A DNA stretch of 29,117 nucleotides, from positions 1 through 29,117 of the forward strand of contig JAVKOQ010000537.1 of the NCBI GenBank assembly GCA_031835245.1. The letters are read 5' to 3'. Origin of the DNA: Balamuthia mandrillaris. Taxonomy: Eukaryota; Discosea; Longamoebia; Balamuthiidae. Below are positions 11,033 to 19,892 of the stretch, one piece after another. The notes beneath the pieces were generated by a model that worked only from the letters and a program-made list of their open reading frames with translations, had not been told where the DNA came from and made no database searches. Within the stretch, counting starts at the first letter, position 1; every line of letters starts with the position of its first letter. The translations under genes and the position numbers were made by a program.

Positions 11033-11255
11033 GCACTGTTGGCTTGCTCAACAGCCAAAAAAAGCCCCGAAAGGGCGGCCATTTAATTTTTGATCTACGT
11101 GTGTTTTTCTGCTTTTGTACAGATCAAGGGGATTTTTTTTTTGTCGAGCAGAGGGAATAGGTTTTGTATGGGTGGTGTAGAGGGCGACATGGTTTTGCAT
11201 TTTTTGTAGGCTACCAAAAAAAAAAAATGAACCGACCGCGCAACATGCGAGATAC

Positions 11256-11467
11256 CTTGTAGAACACTGGAACGATGGGCACGCCCGACTGCATGGACAT
11301 GTGCAATGCCCCGACGTTCATCTGCTGGGCAGGGCCTTTAGGTCCATCTGGCGGTATCTGGAAGCCCCAGTAAGTAGGCTTTATACTCTCTACAAAACGG
11401 ACGGCAAAGAACGAAGAGAGAGAGGGAGAGGGAGAGGGAGAGGGAGAGGGAGAGGGAGAGAGGGGGG

Positions 11468-11504
<37 letters not shown>

Positions 11505-11685
11505 GAAGAAGAAGAGCTCAAACCATGGTAGAATGACCACTTCGCAGCACTGATGACCTGCATGGAGGCTTCCCTGCCTCCGTGCCCGGTGGATCCCAAC
11601 GCCAACTGAAAGCCCATCCTTTGCAAAAACACATGCCCAACATTGGTATTGAAAATATTAACCGACAGGAGTATCGATGCAACTA
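11256..11685 (-). pseudogene. Fragment of DUF374-type lysophospholipid acyltransferase
   Basis: Two exon-like blocks on the minus strand. Block 11685-11541 reads SILLSVN... QRMGFQLALGSTGHGG, like the DUF374 segment with the VRGSSTRGG motif. Block 11385-11256 reads FQIPPDGPKGPAQQMN then MSMQSGVPIVPVFYK, matching the family's TPDGPRGP... SGAPIVPV. A GT-AG intron 11540-11386 (AA|T join) links them in frame, with normal spacing between the motifs. I could not find the N-terminal WHG block upstream or the last 50-60 residues downstream, before the next gene starts at 10874. Either the remaining exons are unrecognised or this is a gene relic. The family (PF04028) is known mainly from bacteria. Confidence 0.6.
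11413..11502 (+). repeat. GGGAGA / GA microsatellite
   Basis: (GGGAGA)n followed by (GA)n. It lies in the minus-sense intron of the acyltransferase fragment, directly upstream of its acceptor at about 11386, so it reads as pyrimidine in sense. Confidence 0.95.
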
Positions 11686-11864
11686 CTATGCACAAAAAAA
11701 AAAAAACGAGAAAGGAAGGAGGCAGGGAGCAGAACCTCCATGCCCATAAACAAAGGAATGTTTGTAACATCACCACAGCAAGGGGTGCTAGGTTTGAACA
11801 TTGGCTTTGCTTGCTTTTTTTTCCCTCCTCTCTCTCTGGGTTCCCTCTCAGCCACCTGCCAAGA

Positions 11865-12665
11865 ATGACGACCGACATGCGAAACAAGAAAAAGCAAAAG
11901 ACAAAGCAGAGTGAACAACAGAAAGCTCAACATCCAAACACAATCTTCAATCAGCACCAAAAGCAACACTTCCATAGCTTTTCGATTTTTGCTTCACAGT
12001 ATTTGTCAAAATCTGAGAAAGCCTTTTGTTCACTGCAGGAAATCAAAAGTGCTATTTTGAATAGCTCAAGGTAGGTCTGTTTATTTTTTCCTTCTTCTTT
12101 CCTTGTTCTCGTTCTTGTTCTTGTTCTCATTCTCGTTCTTGTTCTTGTTCTCATTCTCATTCTCGTTCTCATTCTCATTCTCATTCTCATTCTTTTTTCC
12201 TTTTTCCTTTTTCCTTTTGTTTTTAACATTTTTTTGAAAGTCCTCTATAGAGTGGGTCCATCTTTCAACAGCATACTTCTCCTTTAAGTATATTTGTGAA
12301 CTTTTACAAGAACTTAAGTTTCAAGCATCAAAAAGAACAGCTTCTGTATTGGTATGTATTGTTTTTTTCTTTATTTTGTTGTAGCTAACACTAAAATATA
12401 GATCCATTTTGATGTGTTTTAAAACTGTAAAGTTCTTTCATTGCAAAAAATCATTGTTCAAAATCTTATTAAAGGACAAGGATGGTAAGTTGTTTTTCTC
12501 TTTCTCTCTCCTCTTTCTCTTCCTCGTCCTCTCTCCCTCTTCCTCTCCCTTTTCCTCTTCCTCTTCCTCTTTCTCTTCCTTTCCCTCTTCCTCTTCCTCT
12601 TCCTCTTCCTCTTCCTCTTTCTCTTCCTTTCCCTCTTCCTCTTCCTCTTCCTCTTCCTCTTCCTC

Positions 12666-12713
<48 letters not shown>

Positions 12714-14438
12714 TTTCTCTTTCTTTTGTCATTTAAATTTTTCTTGATATAGGGAAAAAGTGTGGTGCTCTTCACAAATCTGGTTTCTTCCTTGAGATCT
12801 TCGAATTTGGCTTTTTTTAGAAGGAACAACACAGAATCCTTTATTAACACGTCCAACATTACTGTATTATGATAGACATGTTATTCCATTAACAAAAAAA
12901 GGAGAAGAAAGCAAAAAAAGAAAAGAAAAATAAGTTCAGGGTATGTTTCTTCCTTTTCTTCCTTCTGTTTCTTCTTCCCTCTTCTCTTTTCTCCACTCTT
13001 CTTTTCTCCCACAAAGCTTTTAAAAACCAAGGTGCTAACTATTGATCCTTTAATTATCAAGTGTTTTGGGTCATGGAAAGATTTTTATTTTATTTTGTTT
13101 TATCTGAGCCAGGAAAGCAAGCCCTTCAACACTTGGCAGCTTTACAATTAGTGGATGTTGAGCTTGAAGAGGCCTTGGCCACATTCCTTCAAACAAAAAT
13201 CTTTCGATGATGAGAGGAAGCCCAAGTAGTCTTAGACAAAAAGGCACCTCAAGCATATTATAGCAGCCATTGCTCAAAAAGGTATTATTTTTTCTCTTTT
13301 CTCTTCTCTTCTCTTGTTTCTTTACTTGTTTCTAGCTTCTAGTTATCTCTATTTTGATTTTTTTCTTTTGTGTTTTAATTTTATTTTGTAGTTCCTTTTT
13401 ACTATACAGATGTAATGTTTAAAGAACAAAGTGCTGTGAAAAATAGAAAGAAAAACTTTGTTTTTCCAAAGACTTTGCGTTATGAGAAGCTCCAACAATG
13501 TACGTTGCTGAGGTTATCCTTGGTACCTTCAGATCAGGTTGGAAGGTGGAATGGACCAAAGAAGAATGGGTATGGGAGATAACAGATAAGGCACAAAATG
13601 AACAAGAGGCAGAAATATTGGTTTGTCGTCTTCTTCGCTCCATATCCCGTTTCCACTATTATTAACATAAATGTTTTTATCTAGCTCTCCATTAAAAACT
13701 CTCATTTACTACCACTACTACTGGACAACCCACGCCAACGCCAACGCCAACGCCAACGCCAACGCCAACGCCAACGCCAACGCCAACGCCAACGCCAACT
13801 CCGACCCTGATGCCAACGCCAACGCCAACATGGATGCCAATGCCAACGCCAATGCTGACGCCAACGCTGACGCCAATGCTGCTGCCAACGCCAACCTTTT
13901 TAGCATGGGCCAAGCATATATTACTGGGTTGTACAAATCGTAATTTAGCAACTGACCAACCCCTTCGAGAAGTTTTTATCTGTCATGGCTTTTCAGCTAT
14001 TACCAAGCGGGACAAAGAAAAGGAAACCAGTGTTGTCAGCCAGATAAAAAAGGCATTTAAAGGTTGTCTTCATCTTCTTTTACTTGCTCTTTTTCTCTCT
14101 CTTTCTCTTTTTCTTTCTTCTTTCTCTTTATTCTTTTCTCTTTTCTGATTTGTAATATTTCTCTTCTTGTATAGGACATAAATTCAGAGAGTTGAGTTTA
14201 GATTCATTATTCTGTAATGACACAGACCGTCAGGCCTTTTTGAAGAATTTACAGCAATGGGGCTACAAAGAAGGCACCGACTGGACTACACCCAATGACA
14301 AAATTACATTCATTACAGTTGCAGGAATGCATCAACAATTTTGGGTACATTTTTTTTAATCTTATTGTTCTCATTTTCTCTCTTTTTCTCTCTCTTTTCC
14401 TCTTAATTTGTCTAATTTTCCGTGTTAAGAATGTGTAA
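11865..14438 (+). CDS. Unrecognised multi-exon gene, perhaps decayed
   Basis: A run of exon-like blocks on the + strand separated by pyrimidine-rich intron-like stretches. Block 1 (11865-12070) starts [15 protein letters not shown] second (12240-12352) contains [20 protein letters not shown]. Others lie near 12380-12480, 12755-12870, 13010-13280 and 13390-13620. The last three (13904-14062, 14175-14344, 14430-14438) join cleanly: WAKHILLGC... [26 protein letters not shown], then [14 protein letters not shown] and stop. That end vaguely resembles the winged-helix end of PCI/SAC3-type proteins, a guess only. Upstream blocks do not join in one frame as I read them, and the 13.0-13.6 kb blocks change frame inside, so the gene may be a pseudogene or my borders may be wrong. 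Composition is AT-rich. Confidence 0.35.
12104..12192 (+). repeat. Hexanucleotide repeat (GTTCTT/ATTCTC)n
   Basis: Variant hexamers of the types GTTCTT, GTTCTC and ATTCTC. The tract lies in an intron-like stretch just upstream of a candidate 3' splice site near 12239. Confidence 0.9.
12495..12730 (+). repeat. Long CT-rich satellite tract (CTCTTC)n then (CT)n
   Basis: About 235 bases of pyrimidine-only sequence. TCTTCC/CTCTTT-type hexamers are organised as two higher-order blocks, followed by a pure (CT)n run. It sits after a GTAAGT donor-like site (12484) and before the acceptor-like TTGATATAG at about 12752. Confidence 0.95.
13730..13799 (+). repeat. (GCCAAC)n hexanucleotide repeat
   Basis: About eleven near-perfect copies, continuing as degenerate copies (GCCAAT, GCTGAC) to about 13893. 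It ends just before a CCTTTTTAG acceptor at 13903, so it is probably intronic. Both strands are open through it (Asn-Ala or Pro-Thr; Gly-Val on the other strand), which produces false reading frames. Confidence 0.95.
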
Positions 14439-14639
14439 ACAACAGTCACATGAAGATTCTAGCTCGCTGTAGAGTGAACAGAAGGTCGATTCCTCCCATT
14501 CCGTGCCATTTCTTTATTTCTTTTTTTTTTTGCGTTTTCCGTGTCGTCATGAAATTAAATAAGGCTTTGAAATCCCGTTGAAATTTGTGGTGAGATCTTA
14601 TCGGTTTCACTCCTCAGATCAACCAACCCAAAATCAAGT

Positions 14640-15735
14640 CTGCCGGACGGTTTTGGTGTGGCGCAGAGAATTCGACCGACAGGATCTTCTTTTGTCTCCA
14701 TTGGAGCTCTATTTGCAGCTTCTTCTGCAAGTTTATGCTTGCCCTCTACTTCGCCCTCGCCCTCGCCCTCGCCCTTGCCCTCAAAAAAAAGAAAGGGAAA
14801 GATGCCCCTGCAACAACACTGGAGGCGAAGGCAAAGAAAGTAAAAAATGACAAGGCAAGAAAGTGTTTAACGTACCAAGCTCAAAAAGCTATGTTGTTGG
14901 AGTCGCTCAGTCCGCCAAAACTTTTGAACGAATACGGGAGTTGAAGGATCAAGTTGTGGCACTAACAAAGGAATTGGGGGACAAAAGACCTGTTGTGCCG
15001 TCTTGTTGGGGAACATGAACAAGTGATCGCGGAGGCGATAAAGTTAAGTAAGGAAAACACCTCTCTCAAAAATGAGCTTTCTACTACTAAGTTTGAGTTT
15101 TAAGATCTACAAACAGAATTTCAACAACAACAAAAGGCGCACAGCAGTTGCAACCAAATAATCAAGAACCTCAACAACCTTCTTTGTTCTCTTCCAAAGT
15201 GCAGCTCTGTTCGACGTCCGTTATATAGTGCTATCCTTCATGGCATGACCTTTAAGGAAAGTCAAAAGTTTTTCCTCCTTTCTTCTTCATCTTTTTCTTG
15301 AGCACAGCACAATTCTGGAGAAAAGGCTTTGTCTGCCCTTGTTCCTCGCTGCCTTGGTGCTTGTCGGGAGGATCAAGAGCGCTTTATTCATCTTCATCAA
15401 ACTGTAGATGACCTTCTTCTAGTTGAGTCTGGACGGACCTGGCGACGAGCTGTTATGCTGTTAATGTTGTGAGAGCCTCAACTTCTTCTTGAACCCATTA
15501 GCAAGCTTGTTGGGCATCAAGCCATTTATCTTTCATCTATTCCACGTGACTCAACTGCCCCACCAAAGCCAGAAACGTTAAAAGGCATTCGTTCTTTTCA
15601 CTCTTTGCAGTTTCATGCAAACGGCTCTATTAGTTGTTTCAACCTCACTGGCGATGACCTGCCACAACGTGCTGTTTCTTTTCTTCCTCCGCCTTCACAA
15701 AAGAAATCAAATGCGAATTGGTCGCTTTACGGATA
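14640..15735 (+). pseudogene. Decayed reading frame of unknown family, possibly mobile-element derived
   Basis: A long stretch that reads as one protein-like sequence on the + strand but is broken roughly five times. It has a coiled-coil-like part (AIKLSKENTSLKNELSTTKF). After it come a Cys-containing part (SLPKCSSVRRPLYS), then CLGACREDQERFIHLHQTVD, and a final part near 15480-15720. I recognise no transposase, integrase or host domain in it. A (CGCCCT)n run occurs at about 14750-14778. I found no flanking terminal repeats. The mobile-element reading is inference from its length, breaks and gene-poor setting. Confidence 0.4.
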
Positions 15736-15984
15736 ATTAAATTGATCTCGGATAAATAGCGAAATTTCTCCCACATTTTTCTCACGCTTTCTTCTGGAAA
15801 GTGGCGGTCTCGATCGGCGAGCAAGGACAAAGGAGACCACCCACATCAGCTGCGCGCTTCGTCGACAAAAATTCATACCGCTTTGTGAGAAAGACGAAGA
15901 AAGTAACTCCCGAACGACGTAGTGAGTCTTTTTATTTCCTCCACAGCAAACGCCTACGAACCGTCCCGCTACACAAAGCCCACC

Positions 15985-16815
15985 ATGCACTACTGCACCC
16001 TGTGTGTTATCGCCATGCTCTTCTTCCAACTGCCCCCCGACGTGCTAGCAGCTGGTACTTCCCCTCCCCCATAGAATCTCAACAATAAGAGACTTAAGAT
16101 GTAGGTCCATCACATCGCACTACACAGAGACGGATGCCGGGCTGACCATGACCACCATGAACACGACAGTTGGTCTGGCAACAAAATCTGACGTTCGGCC
16201 CCCTCCTTCATTCTCTATCTTGCTCTGTGTAACAAATGTTGCTACAGTTAGAGTCTCTTGGCCAGCAAATGAGAGCCTTGTCCAAGCAATTCGACGAGCT
16301 CTCTGAAAGGACTGCGAGTACCGCGATGCGGTTCAACGAGCTCTCTGAAAGGACTGCGAGTACCGCGATGCAAATCAACGAGCTCTCTGAGAGGACTGAG
16401 ATGCGGTTGAACGAGCTCTCTGAGAGGATGACGATGCAACTCGATGAGCTCAAGGTACACAATCTGAGACTGTACAGTCATGTTACATTCCAACTCATTT
16501 TTTCCTATTTCCCCTTCATTACAGAACTCTCTGCGGCCTGTTTCCACTGTTGGGGGGTACCAGCTGACTGATAGTACAGCGTTCTTCTTCCTTGTATGCA
16601 TCACACTTCCTGTTATATTGCTACTGCTGCCAGCAGCTTCACGACAGCACATCATCGTTGCTCTTCCTACTGCCATTTCCAACGGCATCACGGCAATTTG
16701 GGCGGTTTTAACGGTGGATAAGGTGAGAGAGCTGGCAGTCTTTGCTCTTCTGCTCTATCTCCTTCCCAATTTCCCTGTGGTCCACCAGCTCCTGGTGAAG
16801 GCTGCAAAAGTTTGA
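15985..16815 (+). CDS. Small secretory coiled-coil membrane protein with internal repeats
   Basis: Exons 15985-16054, 16128-16192, 16248-16454 and 16525-16815 join in frame to 210 residues. Residues 1-22 (MHYCTLCVIAMLFFQL...) look like a signal peptide. A Thr-rich stretch follows (LTMTTMNTTVG), then a coiled coil of repeated NELSERTASTAM units, then hydrophobic segments: STAFFFLVCITLPVILLLLP, a second in the middle, and LAVFALLLYLLPNF near the end. The start has a good context (CCACCATGC). An AATAAA lies 32 bases after the stop. The second acceptor is ambiguous between CAG|AG and a shorter intron; the chosen one keeps frame and normal intron size. A start at ATG 16239 inside the third exon is an alternative. 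I recognise no family. Confidence 0.65.
16290..16454 (+). repeat. Coding tandem repeat, 42- and 33-base units
   Basis: Units at 16290-16331 and 16332-16373 (14 codons each), 16374-16406 and 16407-16439 (11 codons each), and a partial unit 16440-16454. The first two are identical over nearly all bases; all share AACGAGCTCTCTGA or a close variant. They encode the coiled coil of the secretory membrane protein. Confidence 0.95.
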
Positions 16816-16846
16816 GCCCTTCCTGATCCGTCTGGGTTCAGCTGTA

Positions 16847-16852
16847 AATAAA
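16847..16852 (+). promoter_or_regulatory. Candidate polyadenylation signal AATAAA
   Basis: Canonical hexamer 32 bases after the stop of the coiled-coil membrane gene, followed by T-rich sequence. It supports the end of that gene. No such hexamer is evident next to several other stops in the window. Confidence 0.55.
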
Positions 16853-17179
16853 CTGTTTTGAACTTCATTTCTATTTTGTTTTTGAGAAGAGAAGGCCAGA
16901 CGTAGATGATGCTCTGGTGGGGTGGAAGCACAGCCAGATGTTATTGGCAAGGTACTCGCCATCGATCATATTCGAGTAGCCCGAGGTGGAAGTCGCAGCG
17001 GTGAGACAGTGCAGCCCCAACAGATAGTGTGGATGGTTGTACGAGGCCCACAAAGGCGAGAATAACGATGACAAGCACCTGCATGCCGTTGAGACTTGCC
17101 TTGCCTGCAGCAAGCGTAGCCGATACACGCCTTTCGGCGTTACATTTTTTAATGAAAAAAATTAACATTTACTTTTTAG

Positions 17180-17313
17180 CCACAGAAGAAACCGCCATTG
17201 TGGCAGGTATGACTGAGCACACTGACCGCATCCGCTCGTTGCATTGCTCTGCTCGGTGGATTGCCAGTGGGTCTTGGGACGCTTACTTTATCTCTTCTAA
17301 AACAACCTCTTAA
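17180..17313 (+). pseudogene. Orphan WD40-repeat exon fragment
   Basis: Preceded by a T-rich stretch and TTTTTAG acceptor-like site. The block reads ATEETAIVAGM then EHTDRIRSLHCSARWIASGS and WDA, the end of one WD40 blade and the start of the next (usual form GHTD.IRSL.....WIASGSWD). It then runs into stop. I find no other WD40 exons nearby on the + strand and no start, so this is probably a stray fragment of a beta-propeller gene. Confidence 0.6.
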
Positions 17314-17428
17314 GCAAATATCAGGACGACACGTTGCATTGCTCTGCTCGGTGGATTGCCAGTGGGTCTTGGGACGCTTACTTTATCTCTTCTAAAACAA
17401 CCTCTTAAGCAAATATCAGGACGACACG
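17237..17428 (+). repeat. 95-base tandem duplication of the WD40 fragment
   Basis: Two head-to-tail copies, 17237-17331 and 17332-17426, appear identical. The unit begins inside the WD40 block (CGTTGCATTGCTCTGC) and ends with AGGACGACA. Identity implies a recent event. GGACGACA occurs again at about 17472. Confidence 0.95.
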
Positions 17429-17682
17429 ATGCAGTGCCACGTCATTTGGGTTTCTTCCTTTTTATTTCCAGGACGACATGACCATAAGTTTTTTGCCGAC
17501 AATAACGGACGGGAAAATCGCGTGGACCCCTCAGGAAAAGCCGGAAGAAGAGAAGCGACCACGAAGAGGAGAGCCCTCACAACAAGCCCCACCTTGGCCG
17601 TTAACCTTTGCTTGCCGCCGCCCAACCGCTTCCGCCATCCCTGAGAACTAACGCACGCACACGCACCACAGAGAGAGAAAGT

Positions 17683-19282
17683 ATGGAGGTTGCTGCACGA
17701 CTGGAGGTGGAAAAGGTGCGGGAGGCCTGCGACGCCGTCCCGGCCGTGTTCTTGAAGTCCATGCTGCAGGCCTCGCGGACGCTGTTCACCCAGCAGGAGA
17801 TTAGCGGGTTTCGTGGCAAGAAGGAGCTGGTGGAGAAGGTGGGGGAGGAGACGCTCGGCGTGGGCCTTAAGCTTTTCATCGCGCAGCTGACGTTCAGAAC
17901 GGTGGAGAAGTGGTGCGCAGCGCTGCGCATCAAACAGGTGCCGCAGACCTTTCCCTCCCTGTTGGCGGCGGAGAAAGCGCAAGTAGACTCGAAGGAGCTG
18001 GACCACCACCGCGCGGCCAGTCCGGAACAAGTCCGGCACATGCTGTTTGAACACCTCAAAACAGAAGGGCTTAACCGGCTCTGGGAAGAAGCCCCAACGC
18101 AGGGAGAAGAAGAAGAGGAGGAAGAGGAGGAAAGGGAGGCGGCACCGCTAGAGCTCAGCTGCGTGGAGTTGGGCATTGACGCAAAGGACAAACCTCGGGA
18201 AGAGCTTTGCCGTCAGGTACAAGACGAGGTGCTGTTGCTTGGCTGGGAGGGCTTGCTCAACGCCCAGACCGTGGCATTGCTGAAGGAGTTGCACGACCAT
18301 TGGGGCCTCGAAGTTGGCGACAAGGATAGAAAGCGCGATCTTGTGGAGCGGCTCGTGGTTTACGTCTTCGATCTGCCAACTTTCTACGAGTCTACCTCGG
18401 AGGCAGAACCAGCTGCAGACCAGCAGACTACGACCACCGCCTTCTCCGCTACTAACGGAAAGCACCGCCAAAAAGAAAAACAACAACGAGAAGAAGAACA
18501 AGAAGAAGAAATTGAAGATGAGGATGATGCTGAAGAGGTTATGAACGTCATAGCCTCACCGGTTGGAGAAGAGTTGGAAGCAAAGGAGAGGGACAAGAAC
18601 AACCGGCGGCGTCGCAACAACAAAGCAACCCCAAATGACAAAGATATGGAAGTTGAAGAGGAGAAAGAGGAAGTCACAGGCACTCCCACTCGCAGCCGCA
18701 GCAAAGCGGCATCCTACGAGACTGTGCAGGACATAACTCCCGGCCTTTCTTTGAACCAGCTGTTGCGCTTTAAGAGCGTTATCCTCAAGGAATACTGCAG
18801 CGATCATGGCCTCTCTGCTTCTGGCACCAAGCAAACCCTTAGCAGCAATATCCTTGCCAGCTGGAACCAAAGCCACCAGCCTTCCTCTTCTGCTAACACA
18901 ACACCTCATAAGCGCAAGAACCGCAGCGGTACGGACCCCTTTGTTTTTTTGTATTCTTCTTTCTTCTTCTCACTACCTTCGCTGCGGCTCTGCTTATCCA
19001 GATGAATCCACAGAGCCCACCGCAAATGGAAGTAAAACGACAACACCCGCCAAAAGAAGAAAGACCACCAACAAAGAAGAAGGTGAAGAGGAGACCCCCA
19101 ACAGCACGCCACGACGGAGCTCCGCCACGCCCAAACGCACAGCCAGCCGTAAGTCCACCTCCTCCCGAACCTCCGCCGCCGCCGCCACCACCACCCCCAA
19201 GAGACTCGCCAAGAGAACGCGGTCAAGAGGGTCCAGCCTTGCCACCACCCCTTTGCGCAATGAGGCTCAGCCACAGGACTGA
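17683..19282 (+). CDS. SAP-domain chromatin-type protein, two exons
   Basis: Exons 17683-18928 and 19002-19282 join to 508 residues. N-terminal third: helical, with FTQQEISGFRGKKELVEKVG, possibly a degenerate DNA-binding helical unit repeated around WGLEVGDKDRKRDLVERLVV. An acidic tract ([10 protein letters not shown]) and a mixed Glu/Lys/Arg linker follow. A clear SAP motif near residues 360-395 (LNQLLRFKSVILKEYCSDHG; SGTKQTLSSNIL) comes next. The tail is rich in Lys, Arg, Ser and Thr with TPKR/TPAKRR repeats typical of histone-like DNA-binding tails. SAP motifs bind AT-rich scaffold-type DNA. Overall layout recalls DEK-like proteins, but I cannot assign an orthologue. ATG 17683 is chosen since it begins the conserved helical region; an in-frame ATG-less stretch lies upstream. 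Confidence 0.85.
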
Positions 19283-19311
19283 CCGCACAGACAGACACTT
19301 TCTTTTGGTGT

Positions 19312-19352
<41 letters not shown>

Positions 19353-19892
19353 TAACAACAGCACCCACCCCACCCCACCCCTCTATTTATCTATCTATCT
19401 ACCGAGCCATGTGTATGGTTTTGTTTTTTTGTCAAAAAAAGAGCACTTTAGCTTGCCTTGTGCCTGGCTGTTCTTCTTCTCGCCATTCCTTGTGCTCTTA
19501 TATTCTTTTTTACTTTAAAATTTTTTATTTTTATTTTTCTTTAGTTTATTATTTCTTTATTTTATTTTTTTATTTGCTTTATTTTCTTTTTTTTATTTTT
19601 TATTTTTTATTTTTTTTATTTTATTGGATATGTTCAGAGATGGTGCAGCTCAAGGGAAGAAGTTGTGTTCAGCTGTTGCTCCCAAAAAAAAATAAATAAA
19701 TAAATAAAAATAAAAACAAAAAGAGCAGAGAGAGAAGAGAGGAAGGCCTTTCGTTGCTTGCAAGCACTTCTCCCTCCACCGCCTCCTCTTCTCCGTATGT
19801 CTTTAACCCCTCCCTTTTCCTTCTCCTTTATTTTCTGCCTCCTCTACTAACACCAAGGTAAAGCTTTTTTTTCTCAAATCATTTAGCGGCCA
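19283..19892. other. T-rich 3' region with CT run and AATAAA cluster
   Basis: After the SAP gene stop lie a (CT)n run at 19317-19349, C-rich CACCC repeats, a long T/A-rich tract at about 19500-19625, and an (AAAT)n cluster at 19688-19712 with several AATAAA hexamers. CACCAAGGTAAAGC at about 19851 and TCATTTAG at about 19886 could bound a leader intron of the next gene. No coding feature is seen. Confidence 0.55.

Noticed and set aside
12458-12859. Arg/Lys-Arg/Glu repeat protein on the minus strand and Ser/Pro/Leu repeat proteins on the + strand
   Set aside because: They are translations of the long CT tract, open in all frames because it has no stop-forming bases.
13671-13951. Asn-Ala, Pro-Thr and Gly-Val repeat proteins on both strands
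   Set aside because: All are readings of the (GCCAAC)n satellite, which ends at a 3' splice site and is probably intronic.
14458-14506. tRNA-like boxes: TAGCTCGCTGTAGAG followed by GGTCGATTCC
   Set aside because: Only about 10 bases separate the boxes, there is no anticodon arm and the acceptor ends do not pair. At best it is a SINE-like relic; too weak to list.
16055-16247. A 19-base intron (GT...AG) at about 16229-16247 that would also keep frame
   Set aside because: A 54-55-base pyrimidine-rich intron at 16193-16247 uses the same acceptor and keeps frame, so a micro-intron is not needed.
16941-17084. Short minus-strand frame starting MQVLVIVILAFVGL, like a signal peptide
   Set aside because: It runs to a stop after 47 codons. 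Extending it needs an intron whose next exon runs antisense to the coiled-coil gene and resembles nothing.
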